Positions 23,701-35,881 of a DNA stretch of 64,000 bases are shown here, in pieces. The notes below the pieces were generated by a model. It did not search any database and was not told the origin of the DNA. It was given only the letters and a program-made list of their open reading frames with translations. Every line of letters begins with the position of its first letter. Within the stretch, counting starts at the first letter, position 1. The stretch is from Mya arenaria (taxonomy: Eukaryota; Mollusca; Bivalvia; Myida; Myidae). The position numbers and the translations under genes are program-made. The stretch covers positions 12,244,269-12,308,268 of the forward strand of contig NC_069129.1 of NCBI RefSeq assembly GCF_026914265.1, given 5' to 3'.

Positions 23701-26700
23701 ATGTTAGTATCTGGCTGGATTTAAAAGAAATCAAGATCTAAGTCATGTAGATGATGTGAACTTGGTCCTTTTTCATGAAAAACAAATTATTGTTAATTTA
23801 AGAATAATTTTACAGGTGTAATATCATATTTCCATAAATAATAAAAACAACAGTAATTATACATATTAAATAATCTTACTGCTCAGGGGCAAATGTTAGT
23901 AAAATCTTTAAAATAAATGTAGGTTTATAATTGTATTTTCATGTTTTAGTGATGAGGTTCAGAAATCAAAAGAGCCAACCACAACCAAGGAGGTCAAGGT
24001 AACAGGTCAGAGGTCAAGGTCTGCCAGCCCTGAGGAGAAAATGGACACTGTCCCCACGGCTGACGAAAAGGCAGAAAAAAAAGTAGAGGAAAAGTAAGGG
24101 ATCAATGTTGTTCACAAATTGGTGGTGTTTTGGGGCTGGGAGTCAGTGTTGGGGTTATGGATGGTTGCCAAATTCTGCAGAGTAAAGCCTAGTTTTTGTA
24201 TTGAGTAAAGCCTAGTTTTTGTATTGAAACACTCAGGCTTCTCAACACAATACCACAGTTAAATGTCCCGTTTTATTCTGTCAGAGTTTATTAAATGAAG
24301 CTTCTTGATAGTTAATGTTTATGATATGTATCACTTTTGCAAAAATGGTTCCTATTTTATAAAAATTATTTTTTCATGGTCTTTATTTCATTTCTCATCT
24401 TTCAGGTCGACCCCAGGAGAAAGTGCAGATGCTGAAATGAAAGAAACCAAGGTAGGTAAAACTTCTAGGCAGGAAAATCTGTCTTAGTGGAGAAGGAGTT
24501 TTATCACTGAAAATCATTTCTTGGACATATGACTAATTTTTTTCATGTTTAGTAAAAAATAAGGCTATTTCTTACTCTTTATAAGGTAGCCTGGAATTAA
24601 GTTATACTGTGGAAAGAACAAGAAAATCTATAAAATTGTGTTAAGGTAGTTAATTAGAAAGTTTTATCATTTATAAAAAATATATGATGTGTTACATTCA
24701 TAGCATTGTAAAGGAATATTAAGTTTGAGTTTAAATATCAAGTATAATGCTATTTTTCACAAGCATTTTATTCACATAAAATAAATGGTTGTTTGATCAA
24801 AGAGTTTTGAATGGCATAATGAAAAACAGGAAAAATAATAAAACACTATTTTTTCATAAATTCTTTGATTTATGAGAAGATATATTGAGCATGTATATTT
24901 CATGGGATTTAAAAGTTGTAATTAACCATCAGTAAAAATATGAACCTGCATCTTCAGAACTCTAATCAACTACATTAAATTTACAACATACAAAAAACTC
25001 CTTCTCGTAACCTCCTTCTTGCTGTATATGATTATCTGATGATCCAGTGATAGTGAAGGCGATACGTCAGGATGTAGAGATTGCGATGCCAAATTTACGC
25101 CCCGGACAAAAAATCCAGTGCCCTCCCAAAGTCCCCAATGAACCCACCACAGACAGCGGATGCTCTACTATTTAAAATGTACGATCCAAACGAAGGACTT
25201 TGTTAAGAAGTGAACCAAACTTTGTGAAAACCATTCTTACATCTCGGAAAAAGTGCAGGACAATCTTCTATTTATACCAACTGCTGACCCTGTTGACAAT
25301 TGTTTCTACTTATGCTTGTGTGTGTTTTAAGTGAATGCCATATGATCTACAAAGGAACTTTTGGATTAAATTTTTACCTTGGTGTATGTCAGTGCACATT
25401 TATTCTTAAGGACTACCAAAGTGCGCATTCAAATATGTGGACAAAACGGCTTGTATGGAACACCATTCCTTGTTGAAGTAGCAAATCCCATTTGTGTTGG
25501 AAGGCTGACATGCACATGTTTTGAAGGACTCTTTAGCAGTGATAATTGTGGAATCTTGCTTCAAATTAGCTTAACAGTTGGAAAATGGACTAAAATATAT
25601 GTTTTATTGTATGCTGTATGCCACCTGGAGTAAAAACACATAAAAAAAAAAACATAAACCTTACTTGAGCGTGTAAGCCAGCATTCTATACTGTCAAAAA
25701 ACTAGCTACCATCATGCCAAAACCAACATGATAAATGAGACTTTCAAACAAGAAGTTTTTCTGTAACAAAAACACAGAACTATGACTAAGTTCAACTGTT
25801 GTGCTCTGAATTCTACAGTCATATCACCGTTGGATCTTCAGGGTTCATTGGGTGGAGATATAAAGTAGCACTGGTACACTAAATCCCGTCTGTACGATAT
25901 TACCCCACCCGCCTGGCGAGACGGCATGGCATCGCTATCAGAGAGTATGGGCAGTTGGTATCTAGGATAAATATCATGGTTTTAACATGTGCTAATTAAA
26001 GCGTCCTTCTTTTTCAGGTTTTATTTTGTTTTTGTTCATATTTTTAAGCCTAAAGAAATAGTTTGACTAATTGATGTTAATGAATGATTATTGTGTGGAC
26101 ATTTCATTGTTAGGTTTCAAAGTTATGAAATTAATGAAACATATTGTCATATGTAACATGCATTTTGTATTTTTTTAAAAAGCTGTTGCAACTAATTTGA
26201 CTGTTTAATATTTAAAAAAACAAACAAAAAAAACATTTATTTTAATGATAAATTAAATTAAAAAAGCGTTTACCTTTATCATGAATTACAGCATCTGTAA
26301 CTTTTATAATGAGAGAAACTATGGAACTATTAGTTTAAAACATTACCATCACCTTCTAGTTATAAATTTCCATTTCATCGGGACTATTTTGTAGGAATCT
26401 ACCGACTCCAAAGTTCAACCTGAAGCAAAGGAAATCAAGGTCACAAAGAAAATATCTCTTAATCGTAAGTATACCAGGTGGTGCTCGAATAACTTCTTTG
26501 TATTATTATGCTGCAGACCTGTCTTCCAGTAATCAAAACTATTAAAGATGTTTTATGGTTTTCTATGAAATATACATTATATAATATTATTCACTCTCTT
26601 CTAGGTTTTGGCTCCTGTGTTGCTTAATAAATGTAATATAGGGTTCACTGTGCTCACATTAAAATTTCAGAAATAACATCACAAAGATGATGTCACAACA

Positions 26701-29700
26701 TAAGGTTTATCTCACAAGTTTCCACTTCTTAACACCAGTTAAATTGACAGTTATTTTGAAATTTAAGCATAAAAGAAAAATAATACTTGTTGAATTCTAT
26801 GTAAGACTGATATCCATTTCACTTGTAATCATGGAAAATTACATTTTCACTCTTGGCTGCATGACCGGTGAAAACATTGTTTTGCGTGATCACTCTTTGA
26901 AAAGAATTTCATTTTTTTACCAAAACTCAACACATATCCTCCATATGATGAAAATAAGGGAAAAGTGAAAAGGAATAATTACTCAGTTCCGCAATTTCAC
27001 AAATAAGAAGTCATTGGTCACACTGTACAATTTGGTGTTTTATCTAACTTTTAATAATAACCTAAGTTGTATCAAGTTTATTTTTTTTATCAATGCAAAT
27101 ACAGTATATCTCTTGCCTTGCTTGAAAAGTAAAAAAATAACAATTATGTTAATAACGAAATATTTTGCCGACTGATCAGGCAAAGCAGTTATTTGGTAGT
27201 GAATCAAATTTATTGCTAGTGCAATTTTACACATTAAGATCATTTGCTTTTCAATCAGACAGTGTGAAAAAAATATAATGTTCTTGATAAGGTGAATTCC
27301 ACAGGACTTGATTTTGCAGACAATGTCAGTTCTATCTATCTTTCCACAATCACCCTGCTTCACTCTAGGGCGACCCCTGGATGATGAAGGCGGCGAAGAG
27401 AAGCCCGAAGCGGTGGAGGAGAAGCCTGCTGTGAAGAAGAGGAAATGGGGCTCCCGGTCTGCGACATCCCTCTCCCAACCCAAACCCAGGAAGGCCACCA
27501 GTATATCCATATCTACAGATAGTCTCAAGGTACTGATGTAGAACAAAAAACAGCAGGTTAAATGCACAAGTCTGCACTTGTGACACGCTTGCTGATTTTA
27601 CTGAAAATACCATTCCTGTAAAGAACAGCTTGTTATAGTTACAGCTGTATTCTTGTAGGTTCATAAATTCAAGTTACAATGACTGTTTAGATTTTCCTTA
27701 TCTAAGATTTTTCATGTCTTGAAATGTCTCTTGAACTGACTCTTTAAATCCCTTGAATAGTTTTCAGTATTTATACTGAATTCAGTGTTTGGAAAATATT
27801 TCACCGATATGATGCAATGTAAAAATGGCATTTCAGTAATTAAACACCCTATTATTAGTGAATTTAAACCCATGTCAATGTGTTATGAGGTCTTTTGCAT
27901 GGGAAATGGTTAATAAAAAAAACAATCACCACAAGGCTTAGTTCACACTTTGAGCTTGCAATAAAGAAAAACATTGAAGTTAAATTGAAGCAACTGTGAG
28001 ATCACTAAAGGCCCTGATAGGAGTGTGACTTACACAAATGGAAATCTTAATTGAATGTTATGTTTTTCAGGAGCTGATTCCAGAGATAAAGCAGGCTACT
28101 TTGAAACTTGCTCCAGAGCCAATTATGGATGATGAGATGGATTATGAGGATGACACTACTGCGGAGCAAGCCGTAGTGGATCCACCATCCATGGAGCAGC
28201 CAGACTCCACGGAGCTAGAGGAGAAGCAAAAAAAGCAGGATACCAGAGCAGTGATAATACAGAGAACCATAACACAGGTGTGTTCATGGTCTATTTAGAA
28301 ACATAGGATGGAGTATATGAATTAAGTCATTGCAAGATCATTTAGTTGTATAATGCAATATAAGAAATCCAGGTATCAAAGGCAATCTGTTCATGGTTTA
28401 TTGTTTTTGGTCGTAAAGGCATGCATTTCAGTGCTGGTGCAAAGTATATTGTAATCTTTAGTGTGTATGCCTTTATTTTGTCAGAGTGCTGAAATATATC
28501 AGCATCCTTAATTGAATATATCTTGACCATTTCTGAAAATGTTTTCAGGATGTGACCAAATCAACCAAGGCAAAAAAGGATGAATCTGGAAGTGAGGAAA
28601 GCGGGCAGGAAAGTGAAGATGATGATGATGAGGAGGAGGGAGATGTTGAGAAGAAAGAAGGGGAAGAAGAGCCTGAAGAGAAAGGTGGATCCAGTGAGGA
28701 AGAGATGGTGAGTTTGGAAGTGTAAATCTGAAAAGGTTGATAGGGAAGTATAACCTGAAGTGGGAACAGTATATAACTAAACAGGTGAATTGAGTAATAT
28801 ACAATTAAACAGGTGACTTGTGTAATATAATTAAACAGGTGATTTGGTTAAAATTAAATTAAACAGGTGATTAGGGAAGTATGTAATTAGCGGATGAATA
28901 AGGAAATATACATGTCAAACTGAATGAGTGGAAAAGGAAGAGTCGGGCTGAGAAGGGCAGCGGATGAAGGAGTTGACAGGAAGGCAAATATTGAAGGGGT
29001 GAGTTAAGAAGTTAAAAACCTGAAGGGGGAAGTGTTCAACTGAAGGGGTGAAGGGGGGAGTGTTTAACTGAAGGGGGAGTGTTCAACTGAAGGGGTGAGT
29101 GGGGAGTGTTAAGGTGAAGGGGGGAGTGTTAAATTTAAGAGGTGAAGAGGGAGTGTTAAACTGAAGGGGTGAAAGGGAAGTCTAAAATGGAAGGGTTGAA
29201 GGGGGAGTGTTAAATGGAAAGGATAGTGAAGAGAAGAGGTTATTAAGTAAACAATCTTTGAAATTGAGAATTTAATGCAATATGCTAAATTTCTATATTC
29301 TGTTGTAAAGTACCAAAAATCATACAAGCTTGACTCCATTAATCATGGGATTATGAAAATCTTCGCTCATCTGGGAAGGATCTAATTGTAGGATTGAGAA
29401 AGGAATTTCAAACATGTTGGGAGAGTATGAATTAAAGGTCTGACAAGGAAAATATAATATAAAAAATTAGCACTAAAAACACATGTGGCACTTAAAGCAT
29501 TTATTCAATCTTATCATGAGTTTGTCTGCAAAGATAGATTATATTATTTTCAGGTTGAGGAATGTGATGAGGAGCCCAAGAGAGAGGTGAAACCCCGCCC
29601 TGAAGCCAAGGAAGAGGGGGATGAGGCTAAGAGCGAACAAAAGGTTAAAGTCGCACAGGCAGCTAAGCCCGTTAAAAAAACCAAGAAGGAAAAAAGGGAT

Positions 29701-32700
29701 AGAAATAGTGAGTTTACATTGTATAGAAGTACCATGGTATAAACTCTGTAGTATTAATTTACCAACAAAGTGTTTGTTAAATAAAATAATAGAGTTAATA
29801 GATAGATTATTATTATTATTATGTACTTGGAAATAGTTTGACATGACATTGAAAAAATCCATACTGAACTTGAAAATATCCATAATAAATCATGGGCTGT
29901 TCTTTAGGTTATTATGTATCTATAAATTGTTAGTTATATTAAAGCATTATCTATTTGTTTTTCAGAGGAAATAAAGGTCATACGTCGCCTTGAGTCTGGT
30001 GGTTTGGCGTTAATAAAAGCTGACGAACCTGAAAGAGTGGGTCGTTCCCCGTCACCAGCTAGAAATCCTGTTAGCCGGATTGTTCATGTTCGAAACCTCG
30101 TGCGACCATTTACGTTAAATCAGCTTAAAGAACTGCTTGGGAGAACAGGGACATTTGGCCCTTCAGATTTCTGGATTGATAAGATTAAGTCGCATTGTTT
30201 TGTTACGGTAAGTTTTTTTGGGAGGATTTCTAGTGGTACATGTTATGGATCTATAAATCTATTGAAATGCATTTAAACCATAATAACTAAATGAAATAAT
30301 TTGTTATTATCCTCGAATGCAAAAACAGATGAAGGTTAGCGCTAGTTTTCAATGCTCTTGTCTGTGATTTGGGTATTATGTATTATTATGAATACCTGTC
30401 TTTCACCTGTCCCCAGTATGAAACTGATGACGAAGCTGCAGCTACAAGACAGGCCCTCCACAACACTAAGTGGCCACAGTCCAACCCCAAAACCCTGCTT
30501 GTGGACTTTGCATCACAGGAACAGGTAATTGTACAACTGCAAAATTACAAGCTGATATAATACGTTTGAAATTATAAATAAAAATTATGGTCCAATTTGG
30601 CTAAAGATAAGGCTATTGAGCAAAAAACATTTATTGAACTATGGATCGATATGTCTCCTGCTTTTCTACATTCAATCTATTGTAATATGTGTCTTTTAGA
30701 GTCCCAGTTTTTAACATCTTCATGTAAAATTTTCCTATTTGTCAGGTATTGATCCTCTTAAAAATGACCACATAAGGCCTTTAATGGTCATTTCTTTTTC
30801 TACTGATAATAATGCAAATAGGCATATTCAAATTGATCATTTTCATAAATGTTTTTGAAATCAAAGTTAAAAATAAGAATATATGATATCTGTGTATTTA
30901 ACCTAATACATAAAGACTGGCAATGGAAATAAATTTGTTGTTTGTGATGGCTCTGTTGTAATTTTTTCTACCAAATTATAGAATAACCAAATAAGCTATA
31001 TTATCTCTTGAAATGGAAACCAAAACCTATTATAAGTGTCATTCAGTGCTGAAATCCATACTTATAAAAACTGTTTCATATTAAATAGCTGAACTACTAC
31101 CTCGGTGGTATGAAGCCAATCCCACCTGCTGAGAAAAAGCCAGCGGCAAAACCTGATGTGCGACGGGAAAGTGCACGGGAGCGAGAACGAGCAGAACGGG
31201 AGACAGAGAGGCAGCGTGAAAGGGAGAAACGATTGAAGGTTATTTTATTTGCATAACGTATGTACAAGTAGTTTGCTGTTATATTTGCTTGGGTCTATTT
31301 TTACTTACATATGTTATTTGAGTATGTCAGGAATTTGAAATTATCATTTCATGAAATATATTTAAAAGAAAAATACTGTCTGTTTTCCATCCCATAATTG
31401 TGTGACAAATACTAAACTAAGTGATAATTATCATAGTCATCATAAGGATAACATTGATAAAACAATAAGAATAATATATTAAATCTTCATATACACAAAT
31501 TTCAAGCAAAATGTAATCTAAACTTTACCAAGGAAAGAGAAGAAAGAGAAAAGGCTCGGAAGCCGGTGAGGGAATGGGACCGTGACAAAAAGACCCGGGA
31601 GGACTGGGACCCCGCCCTCCAGAAATCTAGGTCAAGGTCACCTAGAGGTCAAAGGTCACCCAGGGGTAGGAGGTCGGCGTCCCCGCTGGAACGTAGGACC
31701 AGTGAACGATCTCGGGAGAGGTTAGATCGCCGGGATCAGGATAAGAAAGGTTTGTGTAGCGGGAACATAACCTCTTAAAACAAATAGTGGTATACATATA
31801 AAGGTGTCCCCTTTGTACCCAAGAAGTCAGGTTTGATTCTTACTAGGAGAACATTCAAGGTCTTTCAATACATATATCAATATTGGTTTCAACACAAGAA
31901 AATACATGATGATACACATCAGCAAGTAGCTGTTTAAAATCAAAACAGTAGACTTATATCAAATTGGACCATACTTAAGTTAACATCTACTTATGTGTGA
32001 ATTTGTAAATTTATGTGTGTTAATACAAAAGCATCCATCATAAGTTGATGGGCATGTATGTTAATTGAAATTAGGGAATTTGTATGCTGTTATAATCACA
32101 CTATATCAATGCTTATTACAGAAGTGAAGAAGGAGGAGGAACCCCCTGCCCGACTATTAGATGATCTCTTCAAGAAAACTAAAGCCACACCATGTATATA
32201 CTGGCTACCACTCACAGAACCACAGGTAGTGTAGAAATTCAATATATTCTGTAGGGGTAGGGTGAAGGGAAAGAAGTAATGTTAACCAGGTTTTAAAATG
32301 GACAGGGTGCTGTGAAAGAGGGACAGGCTGCTAAGGGAGAAAAGAGCACCTTGTTTTGGGATGTGAAGGACTTGAACATTATGAATTCAACCCAACCAAT
32401 ATAAATTGTGTTTAATTGAAGTAATATAAGGTTTCACCTGGCAACCATGCAAAGTCTGCATGTATTTATAATCATTTTACAAGTTTTGATAAAAAAAAAA
32501 AACGAAAGAAGTTTTTTACAGTATTATCTTTTCATTCTATGAAGGCAGTAGGTAGCCCATGCTGGTTTCCATGAGGGCAGATTGGTGCTACAAAAAAAAA
32601 AGAGTGCTGCAAGCTAAAACCCTCAAGTTCATGTATTGTCATAGATAGGGTGCAAAAGAATGTGGCTTGTTTATTGTAGACTCATTGAGAAATGTTCACC

Positions 32701-33910
32701 CTCCTCATGTTCTGTTTTGCCAAAAGCATAATAATACTTCTCCAACTTCATTTCAGATTCAGGCACGGGAAAAGGCGGGTTACATCCGACCAAAGTTACG
32801 TCAACGGTCAGTGAACGGTGACAAGCACAGTCCAATACGGGAACTTACAGAAGAGCAGAGGCAGGCGGAACAGAGGAAACCAGCTGTCAAGGACACTCGT
32901 TTACAGGTAATAAACTATAATTGTCAAAACAACAGTCTTGTCCTTCACCACAACTCAAATAACATTTAAAGGTATTCAAATGAGTACACATGTCACCAGA
33001 GACAATACATATCTGTACAGTGTACAGATATGTATTGTCTCTGGTGACATGTGTACTCATTACAGTGTACAGATATGTATTGTCTCTGGTGACATGTGTA
33101 CTCATTACAGTGTACAGATATGTATTGTCTCTGGTGACATGTGTACTCATTACAGTGTACAGATATGTATTGTCTCTGGTGACATGTGTACTCATTACAG
33201 TGTACAGATATGTATTGTCTCTGGTGACATGTGTACTCATTACAGTGTACACATAACTTTAATAAATGCTGAGTTATGCCCCTAAGAAAAAACAGACAAA
33301 CATTGGTTTTCATTTCATGGTGCTCTTGTGGATATTATTGATACCATCTTCGCAAGATTTCAAATTTTCGCTGAATAATATATGACAAACTTAGGAAGTA
33401 AGAGTTTATATGGATAGCCTCTCATATGGAAGTATTTCATATAGGTGTGGTGCGTCACAATGCTAAACCTTGTAGGGATGGTCATATCCAAAATTCAAGC
33501 ACTACTGCAAATTTAAAGCCAACTACCTTTGGATCTAGATAATGTATTGCTTCATAATCGGCTTCTGGTAACTGACGGGAAAATGCAGGTTATGTTATCA
33601 TAACATGCCCTGTCTATGTGCGGATAGTTCTATTCTGCAGCTCATTACTGTAAATGAAGGAAACAGTAACATTCTCGATCAGACTTTCTTTAATTTATAT
33701 CTGTCAGACAGCATAATTTTAATGAAAGAAGGAAAGTACAGTAGCAGCAGTTTGCTGTTCACATTCTGGTTATATTCTGTTTCTTAAATATTGTAAATTC
33801 AATCTTACATTTATTTAACTGTTATACAGGAGAGAGTAGAGAAAAGACCATCTCTGCCACCAAGACGGCGTCAAGAGTCAAGCCCAGACGACAGAAGAAG
33901 ACGACGATGA
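14719..33910 (+). CDS. ACIN1: Acinus (apoptotic chromatin condensation inducer in the nucleus), complete, 25 exons
   Basis: Nuclear RNA-binding protein of the ASAP complex/exon junction complex, partner of RNPS1 and SAP18. Exons: 14719-14856, 16090-16126, 17111-17136, 17829-17913, 19092-19274, 19410-19569, 20002-20096, 21613-22146, 22457-22577, 22736-22891, 23135-23227, 23950-24093, 24406-24451, 26395-26464, 27369-27529, 28071-28277, 28549-28707, 29554-29707, 29966-30207, 30417-30524, 31089-31238, 31533-31749, 32122-32225, 32757-32906, 33830-33910. All phases agree; total 3621 nt, 1206 aa plus TGA. SAP domain at about 12-46 ([20 protein letters not shown]). Lys/Glu-rich region at about 250-420. 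RS/poly-Ser tracts in exons 10-12. [14 protein letters not shown] at the exon 15/16 join. RRM at about 880-973 ([20 protein letters not shown]). RSB motif at about 1105-1128 ([20 protein letters not shown]). Basic RRRRR C terminus. SAP-RRM-RSB order is diagnostic. Alternative exons are likely. Confidence 0.92.
15664..15999 (+). mobile_element. tRNA-derived SINE in ACIN1 intron 1
   Basis: The head contains a RNA polymerase III box A (TAGTGGTTAAGCG, about 15687) and box B (GGTTCGAACCC, about 15724) at tRNA spacing. It is followed by an unrelated body of about 240 bp and an A-rich end (AAGAAATACAAATACAATTA, about 15987). This is the standard layout of a tRNA-SINE. The open frames on both strands here are by-products. 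Inserted in the sense orientation. Confidence 0.85.
16251..17022. mobile_element. MITE with about 30-bp terminal inverted repeats, ACIN1 intron 2
   Basis: Left end 16251-16283 and right end 16993-17022 are inverted repeats sharing AAGGTTTGTTTCTGGTTAC. The interior is about 0.7 kb, AT-rich and non-coding. No clear target duplication seen. A degenerate relative lies at 11250-11345, so it belongs to an interspersed family. Confidence 0.75.
18797..18808 (+). other. ACIN1: Candidate 12-nt cassette microexon of ACIN1
   Basis: The sequence GTGTGTAG, then ATTCCAAGGACG, then GTAGG provides an acceptor, 12 nt and a donor. Exon 4 ends in phase 1 and exon 5 starts in the matching phase. Inclusion would replace Leu at the junction with a five-residue Tyr-Ser-Lys-Asp-Val and keep the frame. 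It is equally compatible with chance, since the upstream pyrimidine tract is only moderate. Confidence 0.25.
20511..21449 (+). mobile_element. Tandem-core element, family A copy 1 (Helentron-associated-like)
   Basis: Starts AGCTCGACTATTTGAAGAA. Contains about five diverged units of about 180 bp, each beginning GGTTAAGGTTTTGCATG (near 20572, 20752, 20931, 21111 and 21280). Ends with a perfect 6-bp stem GCTGTC/GACAGC at 21424-21440 followed by TCTTGTTAT. The same two ends with a different core occur at 39560-40482. Tandem core plus 3' hairpin resembles non-autonomous Helitron/Helentron derivatives; that class is inference. Lies in ACIN1 intron 7. Confidence 0.7.
23311..23682 (+). mobile_element. 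Family B element copy, ACIN1 intron 11
   Basis: Begins ATGTCCCTGAGGGATGGCAT and contains a short GAGGTCAGTAGGGCAAAGGT segment related to the 145-bp units at 60262-60986. Ends with the stem ATGTTTG/CAAACAT followed by CTCTTGTT. The last 30 bases match the end of the element at 61377 perfectly. About 370 bp, single core unit, non-coding. Confidence 0.7.
24180..24225. repeat. 23-bp perfect direct duplication
   Basis: Two adjacent identical 23-bp units beginning GAGTAAAGCCTAG, in ACIN1 intron 12. Probably replication slippage. Confidence 0.9.
25071..25175 (+). other. ACIN1: Candidate alternative last exon of ACIN1
   Basis: After a possible acceptor (GATACGTCAG, ending 25070) there are 34 sense codons then TAA, in the phase left by exon 13 (phase 0). 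The frame begins [14 protein letters not shown]. Local base composition is less AT-rich than the rest of the 1.9-kb intron, and an ATTAAA lies near 25364. If used it would give a short SAP-containing isoform without RRM. The pyrimidine tract next to this AG is weak; a better tract precedes an AG at 25046, which would cause immediate termination. Low confidence. Confidence 0.25.
28775..29220. repeat. Two degenerate minisatellites in ACIN1 intron 17
   Basis: First, four copies of an AATTAAACAGGTGA-type unit of 25-35 bp lie at about 28775-28875. Then a G-rich irregular array of CTGAAGGGGTGAAGGGGGAG / TGTTAAA units lies at about 28985-29220. Strong purine asymmetry on the plus strand. Not coding, since exon 17 ends at 28707 with a good donor. 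Confidence 0.8.
32982..33256. repeat. 45-bp tandem array with an inverted leading copy, ACIN1 intron 24
   Basis: Five identical-looking 45-bp units beginning GTGTACAGATATGTATTGTC start at 33020, 33065, 33110, 33155 and 33200. A sixth starts at 33245 and fails after a few bases. Directly upstream, 32982-33019 is one reverse-complement copy, so the array opens with a 38-bp palindromic arm. Because 45 is divisible by three, several frames on both strands stay open; these are artefacts. Lies between the last two coding exons. Confidence 0.97.
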
Positions 33911-35336
33911 GTTATTGGGTCACTTGGGAAAATGACTACTCGTGGAAAATAGTGCAGCTGACAATATTGTTTTTATGGAGTTTTATATATCTGATCATTA
34001 TTAGAAGGAAAATGTTCTTATTATTAGAAGTTAGAAGGAAGGCAACTTTTTTATATAAGAAGGAAAATCTGGTCAGGATAACAGTTTTTGTTTGATTGGA
34101 ATTTGAAATTAAAGTTCATAATCAGAAAGAAATCAAGATGAAAAAAAAATATGAACATGCAGACCTTTTTCTAGAATTTCTTATGTAAATTTAGGAAAAT
34201 AACAGCTAAAATCCTGGAATAAGAATGTATTTTAAAATTTTGAATTCTGCATAATTTAGAAGAATTCTCATTTGACTAATCAGTTGCATTAGTAAAAGGT
34301 CTTAGATATAAGACTTGTACCTTGAATTTCATGTTTAATACTAATGATACTGTTTTAATTTTACTGTGCCTTGAGAGATCATGTCATGTAATTAAAATAC
34401 TTTTATTAAGGTTCTGCATATTGTAAACACAGGGATTTATGGTTGAGAGCTTTTAACTTCAGACTACTTTACCGATGTAAAGATTGCTTTTTTGCCAGGA
34501 CATTTGCATCACAAACAGTATGAAGTACCTTAAAATGAATATGAACTACTTACACAATTTCAAAAGGTTTACCAAGCTTTGGGCATGAATGCTGTAAATA
34601 CTGAAACAGAGCCCAGGTCAGTTTTCATGATTGACATTAGCTGTTAGAACCCCTGTGAAAAATACCTGTTTTGGTGTTAGTTAACATTTCGAGAATCAAT
34701 GAACCAAATACGAGCAGTTCCAGATTTTTTAAAACATATTTATCAAGTCTCTCAGGCAAAAATCTTTGCAAAATATATTGCAGACTACATCTATCTCTAA
34801 TGTTTGTGTGTAAGTATGCTCAGATTGCTATTTACAATGTTATGCCTTAAATGGAACACTTACCAAACAGTTTATATCAAAGATTAGGGCTCAGATACTA
34901 ATTAACATTTTAAAAAGTAGAATGTACATGTACATCATTGTTAAAAGCATGAAGGTGCAATCTATGTATAATCAAAGCAAGCTGATAACACCTTTTGGCT
35001 TCAAGTCAATAACATAATAATAGTGTCCCTCTTTTATCTTTCTCAAACTCAGTTTTGTGGAAATCATGTTTTATATTTGTTTATTTAAAGAGCAGGAATA
35101 AACGTGTATATTGTACTTTGCATACTCCAATTGGAATAAACATATTAAAAGTATGATGTTAAGTTGGAAAATGTTTATTGGTTTTCATTTAATTGACTGC
35201 ATTTCCTAGCTATTCAAATAGAATATTTGGTTTTAAGTTTTGAATGTTTAAAGGACTGGAATCCAATCATGTTTATTTTCCATTTCTCTAACCATCTTAC
35301 AGTTGTTCATTTTGTGTAGTTGAATTTGATAATAAA
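33911..35336 (+). other. ACIN1: ACIN1 3' UTR with polyadenylation signals
   Basis: AT-rich non-coding sequence following the ACIN1 stop at 33910. AATAAA hexamers occur at 35097-35102, 35135-35140 and 35331-35336, compatible with a 3' UTR of 1.2-1.45 kb with alternative ends. The exact cleavage site cannot be seen. Confidence 0.6.
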
Positions 35337-35635
35337 TGATGAATGTCTAATTATATGTTCTTATCTCATTCTTTGGTCCTGCATATTTAGCTTGAAGAAA
35401 TCTGGCGGAGAAGCATTAAAGACCATTTTACCCAAAGATAACAATCAACAGATCAGATCAATGAATTTCTTTTGATATTTTGGGAATAAAAGGATTTTCA
35501 TGTCCACGGATTGCAATATTTGCCCATTGAATCCTAAGACTAAGCTATTCAAAGGTAAATATTTTTGAAAATTTGTTATAAAAATATGGTATAAGTTGAG
35601 TAAAAGTTAATTAGAAACTATCCAAATTTGCTAGC

Positions 35636-35702
35636 AGAAGGATTCAAACCTGGGTTCTGGGTTTGCAGTTGGGGAAGATATCCATTTCACCACGGAACAA
35701 AG
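35636..35702 (-). repeat. tRNA-like / SINE-head remnant
   Basis: On the minus strand a box A-like TGGTGAAATGG and a box B-like GGTTTGAATCC are separated by about 30 bases, as in a tRNA. Flanking acceptor-stem pairing is not convincing, so this is a tRNA-derived relic rather than a functional tRNA. Confidence 0.5.
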
Positions 35703-35881
35703 TTATTCTGAGAGGGATTTATGAAAGACTTAAACACAAGTACAAAATTGTCAACATTTAAAGGAATTTGTTAACATTTGGATGTTACAACTGTTATTAT
35801 TTGTCAACAATTGGGGGATGTCACAAGATTTTTTGGAAAAAAGGTTATTTTGTCAGCAGTTTTTGCTTGTAGGTTATTGGG

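Noticed and set aside
32887..33313. Four overlapping frames of 88-121 codons encoding periodic peptides
   Set aside because: Produced by the 45-bp tandem array, whose length is a multiple of three; there is no reason for coding use inside an ACIN1 intron.
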